Positions 1 to 8,036 are shown, counted from the first letter of the stretch. The stretch: 9,814 bases of DNA from Acholeplasmatales bacterium (GCA_024681175.1 JAILBI010000153.1:1-9814), one strand, 5' to 3'. A program made the numbers and translations. Notes: generated by a model not told the origin, from the letters alone.

Positions 1-315
1 ACCAAATACTACACCTATATTAGCTACATATTTTGTTCTATTTTTATATGGAGATAAACCATCAACATCAATTGTTCCTTCATCTGGATATAAAATGCCA
101 GATAACATTTTAATTGTTGTAGATTTACCTGCACCATTAGGACCTATAAATCCAATCGCTTCTCCTTCATTTATAGTAAATGATATTCCATCGACAGCAA
201 CCTTTTTCTTAAATTTAGGAACAAAAAGATTAGCGATTTTACCAGGAAGTCCCCTTTTTCTTTCGCTAATCTTATAAACCTTCTTTAAATTATCAACTTT
301 AATTAGATTATTCAT
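1..315 (-). CDS. ABC-2-type exporter ATP-binding protein, N-terminal part
   Basis: Only the first 105 residues are in the window; the rest lies beyond the left edge. The start is ATG at 313-315, with an AAGGGAGA ribosome binding site at 322-329. Walker A, GPNGAGKS, is residues 58-65, followed by [10 protein letters not shown] and an IGVVFG segment at 100-105, so the Q-loop glutamine would be the next residue. The basic stretch before the ATPase core (about 19-38) and the IGVVFG ending recall the uncharacterised ABC transporter ATPases of COG4586, which work with two ABC-2 type permeases. Family assignment is from memory of those motifs. The protein should sit on the cytoplasmic face and power export of an unknown substrate; permease genes would be expected to the left. 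It has its own candidate promoter and is separated from the upstream genes by a terminator. Confidence 0.9.
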   Translation of the reverse strand, partial: MNNLIKVDNLKKVYKISERKRGLPGKIANLFVPKFKKKVAVDGISFTINEGEAIGFIGPNGAGKSTTIKMLSGILYPDEGTIDVDGLSPYKNRTKYVANIGVVFG

Positions 316-367
316 ATAAAATCTCCCTTAACTATAAATATGTTTTATGCAATGCTACTATATTTGC

Positions 368-395
368 ATTTTATCATATAAATAATGATACTAAA
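368..395 (-). promoter_or_regulatory. candidate promoter for the ABC exporter ATPase
   Basis: Reading the minus strand, TTTAGT (390-395) and TAAAAT (368-373) are 16 bases apart. They would place a transcription start about 45 bases before the ATPase ATG. The -35 box is weak and the surroundings are extremely AT-rich, so chance matches are likely. Support comes mainly from position: it lies between an intrinsic terminator and the gene. Confidence 0.3.
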
Positions 396-437
396 ATATA
401 TTTTTATTCATTTTTAAATATATAACTTTTTTAGACC

Positions 438-488
438 AAAAATTAAAAAGAGCCTAACTCGTAAATCAATTAACAAGTGTGCGGCTCT
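438..488 (-). terminator. orphan intrinsic terminator
   Basis: On the minus strand AGAGCC (483-488) pairs with GGCTCT (449-454). An inner ACTTGT/ACGAGT pairing closes with one G-U wobble, and TTTTTAATTTT follows. The wobble is possible only in minus-strand RNA, which fixes the direction. No intact gene precedes it: the hydrolase-like gene already has its own terminator at 821-884. It may therefore end a decayed gene or an unrecognised small RNA transcribed from about 490-830. It also insulates the ABC exporter gene from upstream transcription. Confidence 0.75.
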
Positions 489-546
489 AGTTTATCAAGG
501 TGTCAATAAATATTATATAGCATATTTTTTGGAATAATAATCTTTA

Positions 547-638
547 TTAAAAATCCAAATTGTCTTTAATAAAATCGATTAAGTTTACATGTTTGATACC
601 ATTTCTCTTTTAAATAATTTCATTATCGCATCACCCAT
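547..638 (-). pseudogene. possible C-terminal remnant of an unknown gene
   Basis: On the minus strand, ATG at 636-638 begins MGDAIMKLFKR, and this frame stops at 585-587 after 17 residues. A frame offset by one base (547-609) reads NGIKHVNLIDFIKDNLDF and then two consecutive stops. Joined by one frameshift near position 605 they would make a plausible helical protein end of about 29 residues, followed at about 60 bases by an intrinsic terminator. A TAA lies shortly before the ATG in the first frame. I do not recognise the family. In such AT-rich DNA short lysine-, isoleucine- and asparagine-rich reads arise by chance, so this is tentative. Confidence 0.2.
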
Positions 639-658
639 GATAGTTTTATAACATTTTT

Positions 659-719
659 ACGTTAAAGTTAATTTAACGTTACCACTTTTTACAAAAAACG
701 AAAAACGGTAACATTAAAT
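659..719 (-). repeat. overlapping, mutually exclusive inverted repeats
   Basis: ACGTTAAA (659-666) and TTTAACGT (672-679) form a perfect 8-bp inverted repeat around 5 bases. The right arm is also part of ATTTAACGTTACC (671-683), which pairs with GGTAACATTAAAT (707-719) over 13 bp around a 23-base loop. The single mismatch in the longer stem becomes a G-U wobble in minus-strand RNA. The two stems share bases 672-679, so only one can form at a time. This could be an operator, an RNA switch, or the remains of a mobile element end. Confidence 0.45.
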
Positions 720-820
720 GGCATTTATGCAAAATGAAAAGCAGGGTGAGAAGTCTATAGTGAACCCATAAAATTGGACCAGCATCAAAATTTAGAAAAG
801 ATTATTATAATGATTTACTT

Positions 821-884
821 AATAAAAAATTAAAAAGCTAATACTAACATTCACGTTAAATCGTGAATGTTTTTTTAGCTTTTT
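821..884 (-). terminator. long bipartite intrinsic terminator of the hydrolase-like gene
   Basis: An inner 10-bp perfect stem (846-855 with 862-871, loop 856-861) is stacked on an outer 10-bp stem (832-841 with 875-884) across a small internal loop of 4 and 3 bases. In minus-strand RNA the outer stem ends in TTAGCTTTTT followed by AATTTTTTATT, a suitable release tract. It lies 26 bases after the stop codon of the hydrolase-like gene. In plus-strand RNA the inner stem is followed directly by a T-run as well, so it could act in both directions, though no plus-strand gene is seen. Confidence 0.8.
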
Positions 885-909
885 TTACTTAAATAAGATT
901 TTAAAATTA

Positions 910-1839
910 TTATTTTATATTAAAATGACTAAATAAAGAATTTTTAGAAAATTCTCCTTCTTCTTCAAATACAGGCTTTAATTCTTCATTTTGTTTTAAA
1001 TTAATAATATAATATATTGTTACATATGCGTCAAAGCAACCCATTGCTGAACCATAATCTATATTATTTCTTGTAGCCATCATTGCTTTTGATGGTGTAT
1101 CTTCAAATAAAAGAGCGGTATCTTCAGTTGAATTAAATAATAATTCGTTTTTACCTTCTGTATTACCTATAAACCAATTAGTATTTATTTTAGTAGGATC
1201 ATAAATATATTCGAATTCTGCTTCCTCTAAAAAGCTTAATGATGGCATACTAAGTGTAACTAATGCATCACAAGGAACATTATAATTTGAAATTGCATTT
1301 AAGGCTCCAATACCACCATGGACAAAACCATAAATACCTATATTTTCTAAATCAATATGATTATATAAATATTCACTAGATGAATTATTTACATATGTTA
1401 AATGATCATATACATATTTTGTAGATTCACCAGATGATGCATCTCTATCATTTGAGCCTACACATATAAAGCCATATGATGCTAAATGCTTTAAAATGGC
1501 ATCATATGATTCTACATCCTTACCATCCTCATTAACAAATATGACAACAGGATATTTATCTTCATCATTAAATATTTCAGGTACATAATAAGATATTTTA
1601 GTTAAATTACCACCATCAACATCAAAATCCTCAGAAAATACTCTTATGTCATTTGATGGGTATTGATATTGTTTTTCTAATTTGCCTTGTGCAACATATT
1701 TTTCATAATAATCATTTGGTATATATTTAGAATCATCAGTCTTTGATCCTCTAATCATAAATACCATTAATACTACTAATATTGCAACAACTACGACAAT
1801 AGTTATCATTTCAGCTAAATAGCTTTTCTTCTTTTTCAT
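910..1839 (-). CDS. membrane-anchored alpha/beta-hydrolase-like protein, probable pseudoenzyme
   Basis: 309 residues. A lysine-rich start (MKKKKSY) is followed by one membrane segment at about 9-29, so the bulk should lie outside the cell. The rest reads as a chlorophyllase/dienelactone-hydrolase-type fold: strand YPVVIFVNEDG at 96-106, ESYDAILKHLASYGFICVGSND at 110-131, an SSGEST turn at 135-140, then the nucleophile-elbow region IGIYGFVHGGIGALNAI at 167-183. The usual elbow is GHSxGG; here it is GFVHGG, so the nucleophile is Val173 (codon GTC at 1321-1323). Near the end, NNIDYGSAMG (258-267) occupies the place where I expect the catalytic histidine (DHG type), again substituted, by Tyr262. 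The two substitutions suggest loss of hydrolase activity, possibly leaving a binding or structural role. The start is ATG at 1837-1839, with AAGGTGA at 1847-1853. It follows the opp operon but is separated from it by a terminator. The specific family is uncertain; the fold call is fairly secure. Confidence 0.85.
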   Translation of the reverse strand: MKKKKSYLAEMITIVVVVAILVVLMVFMIRGSKTDDSKYIPNDYYEKYVAQGKLEKQYQYPSNDIRVFSEDFDVDGGNLTKISYYVPEIFNDEDKYPVVIFVNEDGKDVESYDAILKHLASYGFICVGSNDRDASSGESTKYVYDHLTYVNNSSSEYLYNHIDLENIGIYGFVHGGIGALNAISNYNVPCDALVTLSMPSLSFLEEAEFEYIYDPTKINTNWFIGNTEGKNELLFNSTEDTALLFEDTPSKAMMATRNNIDYGSAMGCFDAYVTIYYIINLKQNEELKPVFEEEGEFSKNSLFSHFNIK

Positions 1840-1867
1840 TTTTAAATCACCTTAATTATTTTATCAT

Positions 1868-1904
1868 AAAAAAAATCTTACGGAAGAAAAACCGTAAGAT
1901 TTTT
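1868..1904 (-). terminator. intrinsic terminator of the opp operon
   Basis: A perfect 13-bp stem (1871-1883 with 1892-1904) encloses an 8-base loop. The minus-strand RNA ends CCGTAAGA followed by eight U. The stem begins 9 bases past the oppA stop codon (1914-1916). The mirror structure would also work in plus-strand RNA, but no gene approaches from that side. Confidence 0.92.
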
Positions 1905-1913
1905 ATTTTTTTA

Positions 1914-3668
1914 TTAATCTTCTAATGTTGACCAATGGAAGAATTTAAATCCAAGTGGTGATGCATAAACATTCTTTAATTTAGTTGATTGTAGCCAGTC
2001 ATCAACATAATTGTATACTGGAGCAACTCCACCTGTAGACATTAACAATGATTCTGCCTTATGCATTAAAGCAAAACGCTTTTCGAAATCAGCTTCTGTT
2101 CTAATATAATCAATAAGCTCATCATAAGTTTCAGCCCAAGTGCCTGTTAATGATGTATAGCCAGCAATTGAAGATAAATCTACTGAATAAGTAAATGATG
2201 CAGCAGGATCTTCACCAACTTTACCTTTACCTAATTGACAATCATTATTACCAGAATCTGACATGAATAATTCTAAGAATGATGATGGGTCATTATAGTC
2301 TGCAACCCAACCATTTCTTGCAACATCAAATTCTCCATCCTTACGAGTTTGTAAGAAAGTATTCCATTCTTGGCTAGCAATATTTAATGTGATACCAAGG
2401 TTAGCATATTCTTGTTTAATTTCTGTAGCAATTGCTTCATGGTTAGTATTTGTATTGATAATATAATCAATAGATGGGAAGTTTTGATATTTACCATTTG
2501 CATCTTTAGTGAAATATTTATCTAAGATTTCTTTTGCTGCAGCAACGTTTGCAGAATAATTTTCCGGATCACCTGTCCAGCCTGAACCATCTTCTGCTGC
2601 ACCATTATAATCTACGAAATAACCGCCTCTTATATCAGTTAATTTAGCACCAACGAAGCCTGTTGCAGGAGTTTCACCTGTACCAACGATATCTTCACAT
2701 ATATGCTTACGGTCAATTAATAATGATAATGCAGTTCTAATTTCTTCTTGTGCATGTTGGTTGAAAGAGCTAAATAAATTACTATTAACATTGAAACATA
2801 CATAATATGTACCTAATTGTTCAATAACATGATAATTATCACCAGTCTTTTCAGTTTTAGCTGTTGAAGCATCCATTGAATCAACGAATTGTAAATCATC
2901 ATTTAAGAATTGAGCATAAGTTGATGAATCATCATCACTGAAAATGAAATTAATTTTTTCCATTGTTACATTTTCAGCATCCCAATAATTTTCATTCTTT
3001 TCTAATACTAATTTAACATTATCCTTATAAGATTTTAAAGTATATGCACCAGAACCTACAAATTTCTTTGGATTCTTTGCCCATTTACCTTCAGCATCAA
3101 GGTTCTTTGCATCATATAATACATCATATGCAGGGAATGCGCAAAGTTCCATGAAATATGAAGAATCTACTGGTAATACTACTTCTAAAGTTTTTTCATC
3201 CTTAGCAGAAATATTTAATGTATTATCATCAATTCTATCAATTACATCAAACATAAATGCATAGTCAGCACCTAATTCTTTACCTGAAGCACGGTTCCAA
3301 GAATCAACGAAATCTTGAGCAGTGATAGGTTCACCATTAGAGAATTTAATATTATCTCTTAATTCGAATGTATATTTTGTCTTTGTACCAACAGCTTCAC
3401 CTGTAGGAAGTTCCTTACAAAGATCTGGTGCGATAACAAGATCACCTTGTGCATTTGGTACATATCTTACTAAACCAGAGAATGCATGAACTGCATAGCA
3501 AGCACCATCAACTGCACTATTAAGTGCTGGGTCAACGTGTTGTGGAGTTGATGCAAGACAAACATTTAATCCTCCTTCTTCCTCTTTGCTGCAAGATGTT
3601 AAGCTTGTAGCTACAAATGCTGTTCCAAGAGCAGCTGTTGCTCCTAAAAAAATCTTTTTGAATTTCAT
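1914..3668 (-). CDS. oppA: oligopeptide ABC transporter substrate-binding lipoprotein OppA
   Basis: 584 residues. A lipoprotein signal peptide ends in the lipobox L23-T24-S25-C26 after MKFKKIF and a hydrophobic stretch, so the mature protein should be lipid-anchored at Cys26, outside the membrane. The body matches family 5 solute-binding proteins (PF00496): TPQHVDPALNS at 41-51, and the hallmark FELRDNIKFSNGEPITAQDF at 101-120 leading to DSWNRA. It ends in SPLGFKFFHWSTLED. Its role is to capture extracellular peptides and deliver them to OppBC; the exact peptide preference cannot be read from sequence, and a DppA-like role is possible. The start is ATG at 3666-3668, with an AAGGAGG site at 3679-3685 inside the end of oppF, from which it is only 2 bases away. 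It is the last gene of the operon, directly before the terminator. Confidence 0.95.
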   Translation of the reverse strand: MKFKKIFLGATAALGTAFVATSLTSCSKEEEGGLNVCLASTPQHVDPALNSAVDGACYAVHAFSGLVRYVPNAQGDLVIAPDLCKELPTGEAVGTKTKYTFELRDNIKFSNGEPITAQDFVDSWNRASGKELGADYAFMFDVIDRIDDNTLNISAKDEKTLEVVLPVDSSYFMELCAFPAYDVLYDAKNLDAEGKWAKNPKKFVGSGAYTLKSYKDNVKLVLEKNENYWDAENVTMEKINFIFSDDDSSTYAQFLNDDLQFVDSMDASTAKTEKTGDNYHVIEQLGTYYVCFNVNSNLFSSFNQHAQEEIRTALSLLIDRKHICEDIVGTGETPATGFVGAKLTDIRGGYFVDYNGAAEDGSGWTGDPENYSANVAAAKEILDKYFTKDANGKYQNFPSIDYIINTNTNHEAIATEIKQEYANLGITLNIASQEWNTFLQTRKDGEFDVARNGWVADYNDPSSFLELFMSDSGNNDCQLGKGKVGEDPAASFTYSVDLSSIAGYTSLTGTWAETYDELIDYIRTEADFEKRFALMHKAESLLMSTGGVAPVYNYVDDWLQSTKLKNVYASPLGFKFFHWSTLED

Positions 3669-3670
3669 TT

Positions 3671-5599
3671 CTAAATATCCTCCTTCTCATTCAAATTAAT
3701 TTTTCCTTCTATTTGTTCGTTATTTAAAACGACATCGTCTTTCTTTTCTTCTACAACTTCTTTATTTTCTTCATCATATAAAAGACAAGATACGAAATGA
3801 TCTTTTACAATTTCTTTTAATGTTGGAATATTAATCTTACAAATATCCTTAGCTTTTTGACATCTAGTATGGAATGGGCAACCAGAAGGAACATTTAAAG
3901 GAGATGGAACATCACCTTCCAAAATGATTCTTTGGTTTTCTCTTGCCATATTAGGATCTGGCATAGGAACTGCAGATAATAAAGATTGAGTATATGGATG
4001 CATTGGATTATCAAATAGCTCATTAGTTTCAGCTATTTCAACAATCTTACCTAAATACATAACTGCAATTCTATTAGAAATATGTCTTACTACTAATAGG
4101 TCATGAGCAATAAATAAATAAGTTAAGCCGAGCTTTTTTTGTAAATCTGCAAATGTATTAATAACCTGTGCCTGAATTGATACATCAAGGGCTGATACAG
4201 GCTCATCACAAATAATAAATTTAGGATTTACAGCTAAGCTTCTTGCGATACCTATTCTTTGTCTTTGACCACCTGAGAATTCATGTGCATATCTTGTTGA
4301 TTGCTCAGGTGATAAACCAACTAATTTCATTAAATGTAAAACTTTAGATCTTCTTTCTTCTTCAGTTGAATATAAGTGATTTACATCTAATGGTTCTGCA
4401 ATAATATCTTGAACTGTCATACGTGGATTTAAAGATGAATAAGGATCTTGGAATACCATTGCACAGTTCTTTCTAAAATATTTAAGTCTTTCTCTTGAAG
4501 AAGATTTAATTTTTTGTATTTCTTTTTTACATTTATCATTAATTTCTTCTTTAGTATCAAGATATGTATAATATTTAGATTCTTTTCTTGCTTCTTTTTT
4601 CTTCTTTTCAAATTCTTTTAATAGCCTTGATTTAGTCTTTAAAAATTTACTTTTAGCGATAGATAAATCTACCTTATAAGCACCTTTATTCTTTTCTTTA
4701 GTAACTAAAATATCATTAGTATGATCTTTCTTTAATGCCTCAATTTGTTTACTTCTATCTTCTTTTGAAGCATTTGCTAAAGATGAAGCTAATTCATTTT
4801 CTTCATCTTTAAATTTTTCTTTCATCTTTAAGAAAGCTTCATGACGTTTAATTTTTTCTTCTTTAGCTTTCTTTATGCCTTCATTTTTCTCTTCTATAGC
4901 TTTTGAAAACTCATTATCATATTCTTCTCTATATTTAGCTACTACTTCATCTACTTTAGATATAGCTTCTAAATCAGATTCTTTTGCTACTTCCTCTAAT
5001 TTAGCTAAAGCATTTTCTTTTTTCTTAAGTGCTTTTTCTATTGATGAATTAATTTCATTTTGTTTATCAATATATTTTTGATCATATAATGAAATTAATT
5101 CTTCTTTTTGTTTTAAATATTCTTCATTTACTTTAGCTGAAAATTCATCTATTTCTTTTTGATAATCACGAGAAACATCTAATTTTTCTTCTAATTCTTT
5201 TTTCTCTAAATCATCCATTTCTTTTTTGAAAAGTCTAATTTTTTTATTCTTTTCATATTTTAAAGAAGATAATTCAAATGATTTTTCTTTTTTAATCTTT
5301 TTTAAATCTGAATAAGGTGAAATATTTAATCCTTCAAATATTACATCACCTGATGAAGGCTTATAAAGATTAATAATAGTTCTACCTAATGTTGTTTTAC
5401 CACAGCCAGATTCACCTACAACACCTAATGTTTCACCTCTTTTAATCTTAAATGAAACATTATCTACAGCCTTTAAGGGTGTTGTTTTAAAAAATCCTGT
5501 TGTAATATCAAAATATTGTTTTAGATTTTTAACCTCTAAAATAATATCTTCTTCCTCTTCTAAAGGAGTATTATTTGATGTTATATTATTCTCCATCAT
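3671..5599 (-). CDS. oppF: oligopeptide transporter ATPase OppF with a large coiled-coil insertion
   Basis: 642 residues, about twice the usual OppF length (roughly 310-340). All ATPase motifs are present: Walker A GESGCGKT (62-69), Q-loop VFQDP with Gln384, signature FSGGQ (441-445), Walker B FIICDEP (461-467), D-loop SALD (469-472) and switch His499. The C-terminal oligopeptide-transporter domain has four cysteines (574, 580, 587, 605) in the usual spacing, followed by an acidic tail. About 270 extra residues, near 104-372, lie between Walker A and the Q-loop. They are rich in Lys and Glu, have no proline and only two glycines, and look like long coiled coil. The start chosen is ATG at 5597-5599, six bases after GGAGG (5606-5610); a GTG at 5603-5605 would touch that site. 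The gene overlaps the end of oppD by 14 bases, suggesting translational coupling. It should pair with OppD as the two motor subunits beneath OppBC. Confidence 0.95.
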   Translation of the reverse strand: MMENNITSNNTPLEEEEDIILEVKNLKQYFDITTGFFKTTPLKAVDNVSFKIKRGETLGVVGESGCGKTTLGRTIINLYKPSSGDVIFEGLNISPYSDLKKIKKEKSFELSSLKYEKNKKIRLFKKEMDDLEKKELEEKLDVSRDYQKEIDEFSAKVNEEYLKQKEELISLYDQKYIDKQNEINSSIEKALKKKENALAKLEEVAKESDLEAISKVDEVVAKYREEYDNEFSKAIEEKNEGIKKAKEEKIKRHEAFLKMKEKFKDEENELASSLANASKEDRSKQIEALKKDHTNDILVTKEKNKGAYKVDLSIAKSKFLKTKSRLLKEFEKKKKEARKESKYYTYLDTKEEINDKCKKEIQKIKSSSRERLKYFRKNCAMVFQDPYSSLNPRMTVQDIIAEPLDVNHLYSTEEERRSKVLHLMKLVGLSPEQSTRYAHEFSGGQRQRIGIARSLAVNPKFIICDEPVSALDVSIQAQVINTFADLQKKLGLTYLFIAHDLLVVRHISNRIAVMYLGKIVEIAETNELFDNPMHPYTQSLLSAVPMPDPNMARENQRIILEGDVPSPLNVPSGCPFHTRCQKAKDICKINIPTLKEIVKDHFVSCLLYDEENKEVVEEKKDDVVLNNEQIEGKINLNEKEDI

Positions 5600-6920
5600 T
5601 TTCACCCTCCTTTATCTTAGTTTCTTCTTGAGGCTCTATTTCAACCTTAGATTCTTCTTTTATTTCTTCTTTAGCTTCATCTTGAGCGTCTTCAAGCTTT
5701 TCATCTAAAGGATTTTCTTTAATATCTTCTACCTTAAAATTAGGATTTTCTTTTAACTCTTTATCAATTTCTTCTTTAATATACATAAAGCATGAGCATT
5801 TATGGATATTATCATCAACCTTAACCTCAGGTGGATATTTTTCAAGACAAACCTTCATTGTGTTTTTACATCTAGGTGAGAAAGCACAGCCCTTTGGCAA
5901 ATTCAAAAGGTCGATTGCAGAACCTGTAATAGGCTCTAATCTTTCTTTTGCTTCCATTGTAGGAATTGAATTTAATAATCCTTTAGTATATTCATGCTTA
6001 GGATTATAGAAAATATCATCTACAGTGCCACGTTCTACAATCTTACCACCATACATAACATCAACCTCGTCACATAATTCTGCAACAACACCAAGATCAT
6101 GTGTGATAATGATTACAGCCATTCCGGTTTTCTTTTGAATTGATTGAATTAATTCAAGGATTTGAGCTTGAATTGTAACATCAAGGGCAGTTGTTGGCTC
6201 ATCTGCGATTAAAAGATCAGGCTCGCAGCATAATGCCATCGCAATCATAATACGCTGAAGCATACCACCTGAAAATTCAAATGGATATTGTTTTAATCTC
6301 TTTTCAGGTGAATTAATTCCAACTAAATTAAGCATTTCAATTGCGCGCTGGTTTGCTTCAAATCTAGTTAATTTTTTCTCTTCAAGCTTAGGAGTTTTAG
6401 CTAATTTTGTTTCTAATTCTTCCTTTTTTAATTTATAAGATGTTTCATCAAGCTTGTTTTCTTTAAATTCATTTTCTAAATCTTCAAGCTGTTTTCTTAA
6501 TTTGACATATTTATTTGTAAATACTGTTTTTCTTCTATGAAGATAAATAGCTTCCCTTAATTGGTTACCAATTGTATAAACAGGATTTAAGCTTGTCATT
6601 GGGTCTTGGAAAATAATTGATATTTTACCCCCTCTTATTTTCGCAAGCTCCTTTTCAGGTAATCCTACAAGCTCTTTTCCATTTAATTTAATTGAGCCAG
6701 AAACAATTTTTCCAGGATGAGATAATATTTGCATAATTGAATATGCAGTAACACTTTTTCCTGATCCAGATTCACCAACAATACCTAAAATTTTACCTTT
6801 ATCAACAACAAATGATGAACCATCAACACTTTTAACCTCGCCTGCAGGAACGAAGAAAGATGTTTTTAAATCTTTTACTTCAAGTAGGTGTTCTTGTTGT
6901 TCTAATACTTTTTCTTCCAT
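5586..6920 (-). CDS. oppD: oligopeptide transporter ATPase OppD
   Basis: 444 residues against a usual 330-360. Motifs in order: Walker A GESGSGKS (49-56), Q-loop [12 protein letters not shown] with Gln105, signature FSGGM (216-220, a common OppD form), Walker B LLIADEP (236-242), TALD (244-247), His274. The C-terminal domain carries [10 protein letters not shown] and further cysteines (345, 351, 358, 375, 377); this cysteine set is reported to bind an iron-sulfur cluster in some OppD homologues. Two additions stand out: a charged, probably helical insertion at about 130-185 between the Q-loop and the signature, and an acidic, low-complexity tail from about 381 to the end. The start is ATG at 6918-6920 with a modest AGGTG site at 6926-6930, 8 bases after the oppC stop. 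It forms the second motor subunit with OppF. Confidence 0.95.
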   Translation of the reverse strand: MEEKVLEQQEHLLEVKDLKTSFFVPAGEVKSVDGSSFVVDKGKILGIVGESGSGKSVTAYSIMQILSHPGKIVSGSIKLNGKELVGLPEKELAKIRGGKISIIFQDPMTSLNPVYTIGNQLREAIYLHRRKTVFTNKYVKLRKQLEDLENEFKENKLDETSYKLKKEELETKLAKTPKLEEKKLTRFEANQRAIEMLNLVGINSPEKRLKQYPFEFSGGMLQRIMIAMALCCEPDLLIADEPTTALDVTIQAQILELIQSIQKKTGMAVIIITHDLGVVAELCDEVDVMYGGKIVERGTVDDIFYNPKHEYTKGLLNSIPTMEAKERLEPITGSAIDLLNLPKGCAFSPRCKNTMKVCLEKYPPEVKVDDNIHKCSCFMYIKEEIDKELKENPNFKVEDIKENPLDEKLEDAQDEAKEEIKEESKVEIEPQEETKIKEGENDGE

Positions 6921-6928
6921 ATTAGCAC

Positions 6929-8023
6929 CTACTTTCGTAACTTAGGATCGAATGCATCTCTTAATGCATCGCCAAGTAAATTTAATGATAATACTAAGAT
7001 TAATATTGAACCTGCAGAAATATAAATCATGTATGAATAATGAATCATTACTGATAATTTAGATGCATCAGATGCTAATGAACCTAATGAAGGCATTGGG
7101 ATATTAACACCTAATCCTACATATGATAAGAATGATTCAGTGAATATTGCAGCTGGAATTTGAAGTGCTGTAGTAACAATAATGATACCAATACAGTTTG
7201 GTAATAAATGCTTGAAGATGATTCTTTTTGGTGAAGCACCAAAAGTTCTTGCTGCAAGCACATATTCTTGCTTCTTTATTGCCATTACTTGTCCACGGAC
7301 CATACGAGCCATACCAACCCAATATAATAAGCCATAAACAATAAAGATACTTATCATACCAAAGCCTATAGGCTCTAGAAATGTTCCTTCTATCTTATCT
7401 GCTAGAGTTGCTTTTAATACAACTGATAATAAAATGATGATTAATAAATCAGGTAATGAATAGATAACATCTACTATTCTCATCATTACCATATCAACCT
7501 TACCGCCAAAATATCCAGCAATTGAACCATAAATTGTACCAATAATACATACGATTAATGCTGCAAAGAAGCCTACTGCAAGAGATACTCTTAAACCATA
7601 AATAATACGAATGAAATAATCTCTTCCAAATTTATCTGTACCAAAGATATGAGGGCAGATAGATTTGCCTTGGCTTTGTAAGAATTTTTCATAATTTGAT
7701 AGCTCAAAAGGCTTTAAATATGCAAAATCATTTTTATTACCTTGAGCAATCCAATCTTTATATTGTTGAGTTTGACCATATGTATTTGTATATAACATTT
7801 CATCATATTTATATGGCCAGAAAATAGGAATAAAAATTGCCATTAATAATGCAATTACAATAATTGAAATACAAATAATTGCTATTGGATTTTTAATTAA
7901 TCTTTTAAAACCATCTTTCCAAAATGATGCTGAAGGACGCATTTTAACACTTTGTTCTTTTTCAGCGTCAGTAGCTAAAATGAACTTAGAATAGTCTGGT
8001 TGTAATGATAAAAAATTTCTCAT
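6929..8023 (-). CDS. oppC: oligopeptide transporter permease OppC
   Basis: 364 residues. A cytoplasmic N-terminal region leads into a membrane segment at about 46-70. A long external stretch (about 71-122) follows, then the conserved HIFGTDKFGRD (125-135) and about five further membrane segments. The EAA loop that contacts the ATPases is YVLAARTFGASPKRIIFKHLLPN at 254-276, and the protein ends with NLLGDALRDAFDPKLRK, typical of OppC/DppC. Its length exceeds the usual 290-310 residues, mainly in the region between the first membrane segment and the GTDKFGRD motif. The start is ATG at 8021-8023 with a strong AGGAGGAA at 8031-8038, which overlaps the oppB stop codon, so the two are likely coupled. 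It forms the channel with OppB. Confidence 0.95.
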   Translation of the reverse strand: MRNFLSLQPDYSKFILATDAEKEQSVKMRPSASFWKDGFKRLIKNPIAIICISIIVIALLMAIFIPIFWPYKYDEMLYTNTYGQTQQYKDWIAQGNKNDFAYLKPFELSNYEKFLQSQGKSICPHIFGTDKFGRDYFIRIIYGLRVSLAVGFFAALIVCIIGTIYGSIAGYFGGKVDMVMMRIVDVIYSLPDLLIIILLSVVLKATLADKIEGTFLEPIGFGMISIFIVYGLLYWVGMARMVRGQVMAIKKQEYVLAARTFGASPKRIIFKHLLPNCIGIIIVTTALQIPAAIFTESFLSYVGLGVNIPMPSLGSLASDASKLSVMIHYSYMIYISAGSILILVLSLNLLGDALRDAFDPKLRK

Positions 8024-8036
8024 ATTCTACTTCCTC

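Larger units (their letters stand above)
316..831. other. long intergenic region with decayed and repetitive content
   Basis: About 500 bases with no intact gene on either strand. It contains, from left to right, a candidate promoter for the exporter ATPase (368-395), an orphan minus-strand terminator (438-488), short gene-like fragments (547-638), two overlapping inverted repeats (659-719) and a sequence resembling an IS3-family end (761-780). I see no tRNA, rRNA, CRISPR or complete transposase. The mix suggests a site of past insertion and decay, or an unannotated RNA. Confidence 0.6.

Noticed and set aside
95..277. Plus-strand open frame of 60 residues
   Set aside because: It is antisense to the Walker A region of the exporter ATPase, whose motifs and ribosome binding site are clear.
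4429..4611. Minus-strand open frame inside oppF
   Set aside because: It is an out-of-frame read of the same A-rich insertion; the oppF frame runs through uninterrupted with the Q-loop in place.
4875..5081. Plus-strand open frame rich in Ser and Phe
   Set aside because: It is the complement of the Lys/Glu-rich OppF insertion, has no ribosome binding site, and its composition follows from that repeat-like coding.
4490..5308. Insertion in oppF as a separate inserted gene or intein
   Set aside because: There are no intein splice residues or motifs (no Cys/Ser start with His-Asn end), no stop or start signals, and the sequence is uniform charged helix.
5600..5605. GTG start for OppF
   Set aside because: It directly abuts GGAGG with no spacer, while ATG at 5597-5599 has a normal six-base spacing.
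7137..7322. Minus-strand open frame inside oppC
   Set aside because: It is an out-of-frame shadow of the EAA loop region of OppC.
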